Positions 5,394 through 5,431 of a DNA stretch of 5,431 nucleotides are shown piece after piece. Made by a program: the position numbers and the translations under genes. This DNA comes from Anaerolineales bacterium (GTDB lineage Bacteria; Chloroflexota; Anaerolineae; Anaerolineales; Villigracilaceae), in NCBI GenBank assembly GCA_020847355.1, contig JADLCG010000289.1, positions 1 to 5,431 on the forward strand, read 5' to 3'. The notes beneath the pieces are model-generated. The model was not told the DNA's origin. It saw only the letters and a list, made by a program, of their open reading frames with translations, and did not search any database. How positions within the stretch are numbered: position 1 is the stretch's first letter; every line of letters starts with the position of its first letter.

Positions 5394-5431
5394 GCGACGC
5401 AGTCTTGAACGTCACGCTGTATTTCAAGAAG
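5390..5431 (+). CDS. Start of a downstream gene, possibly glutaredoxin/thioredoxin-like, 3' partial
   Basis: ATG at 5390 overlaps the ccdA stop as ATGA, and the frame stays open to the window end, giving 14 codons: MSDAVLNVTLYFKK. The V-T-L-Y-x-K-K strand resembles the first beta strand of glutaredoxin-like proteins, where a Cys-x-x-Cys would follow a few residues later, beyond this window. A small thioredoxin-fold protein next to ccdA would make sense. The family call is tentative; the existence of a gene here is more secure. Confidence 0.5.
   Translation, partial: MSDAVLNVTLYFKK

Noticed and set aside
1..5431. Defence island, CRISPR array, phage or insertion sequence
   Set aside because: No direct-repeat array, transposase, integrase, nuclease or phage gene is visible. 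Patatin-like enzymes occur in CBASS, but no cyclase or CD-NTase gene lies beside this one, and its neighbours are envelope genes.

Overview
The window reads as ordinary chromosomal DNA of a mid-GC bacterium. It is most likely from the Chloroflexota, class Anaerolineae. This is inferred from protein style: an NBR1-type Ig-like domain on a Thr/Pro-rich linker, a CAP-LysM surface protein with Thr/Pro linkers, and a Tat-exported L,D-transpeptidase next to CcdA. No rRNA or other taxonomic marker is present, so this is a judgement, not a proof. All genes lie on the + strand and coding density is very high. No stretch over 300 bases lacks a gene; the only real gaps are 1603-1653 and 3403-3543.

Region 1 (1-1602) encodes two exported proteins: the C-terminal part of an NBR1-Ig-like protein, then a CAP-LysM protein with a signal peptide and a C-terminal membrane anchor. 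They lie in the same reading frame, separated by one TAA and six bases, and the second starts at TTG. A perfect 12-bp inverted repeat lies inside the second gene's signal-peptide codons.

Region 2 (1603-3402) starts with a consensus TATAAT and a strong Shine-Dalgarno. Three overlapping genes follow: a patatin-like phospholipase, a 77-residue two-helix membrane protein and a phospholipase/carboxylesterase-family alpha/beta hydrolase. The overlaps (4 and 11 bases) indicate one translationally coupled lipid/ester hydrolase operon.

Region 3 (3403-5431) starts with a 141-base intergenic stretch holding a good sigma-70-like promoter and a MITE/REP-like element made of two related hairpins. Next come a Tat-dependent L,D-transpeptidase (YkuD), CcdA (2-base gap) and the first 14 codons of a possible glutaredoxin-like protein (ATGA overlap with ccdA). 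The layout suggests a wall cross-linking enzyme with a catalytic cysteine co-expressed with a thiol-reductant export system.

The shared theme is the cell envelope: surface binding (NBR1-Ig, CAP, LysM), lipid turnover (patatin, esterase), peptidoglycan cross-linking (YkuD) and extracytoplasmic thiol redox (CcdA). I see no CRISPR array, tRNA, transposase gene or defence system. The least expected features are the two-hairpin element, the hairpin in the signal-peptide codons, the same-frame gene junction and the transpeptidase-CcdA coupling.
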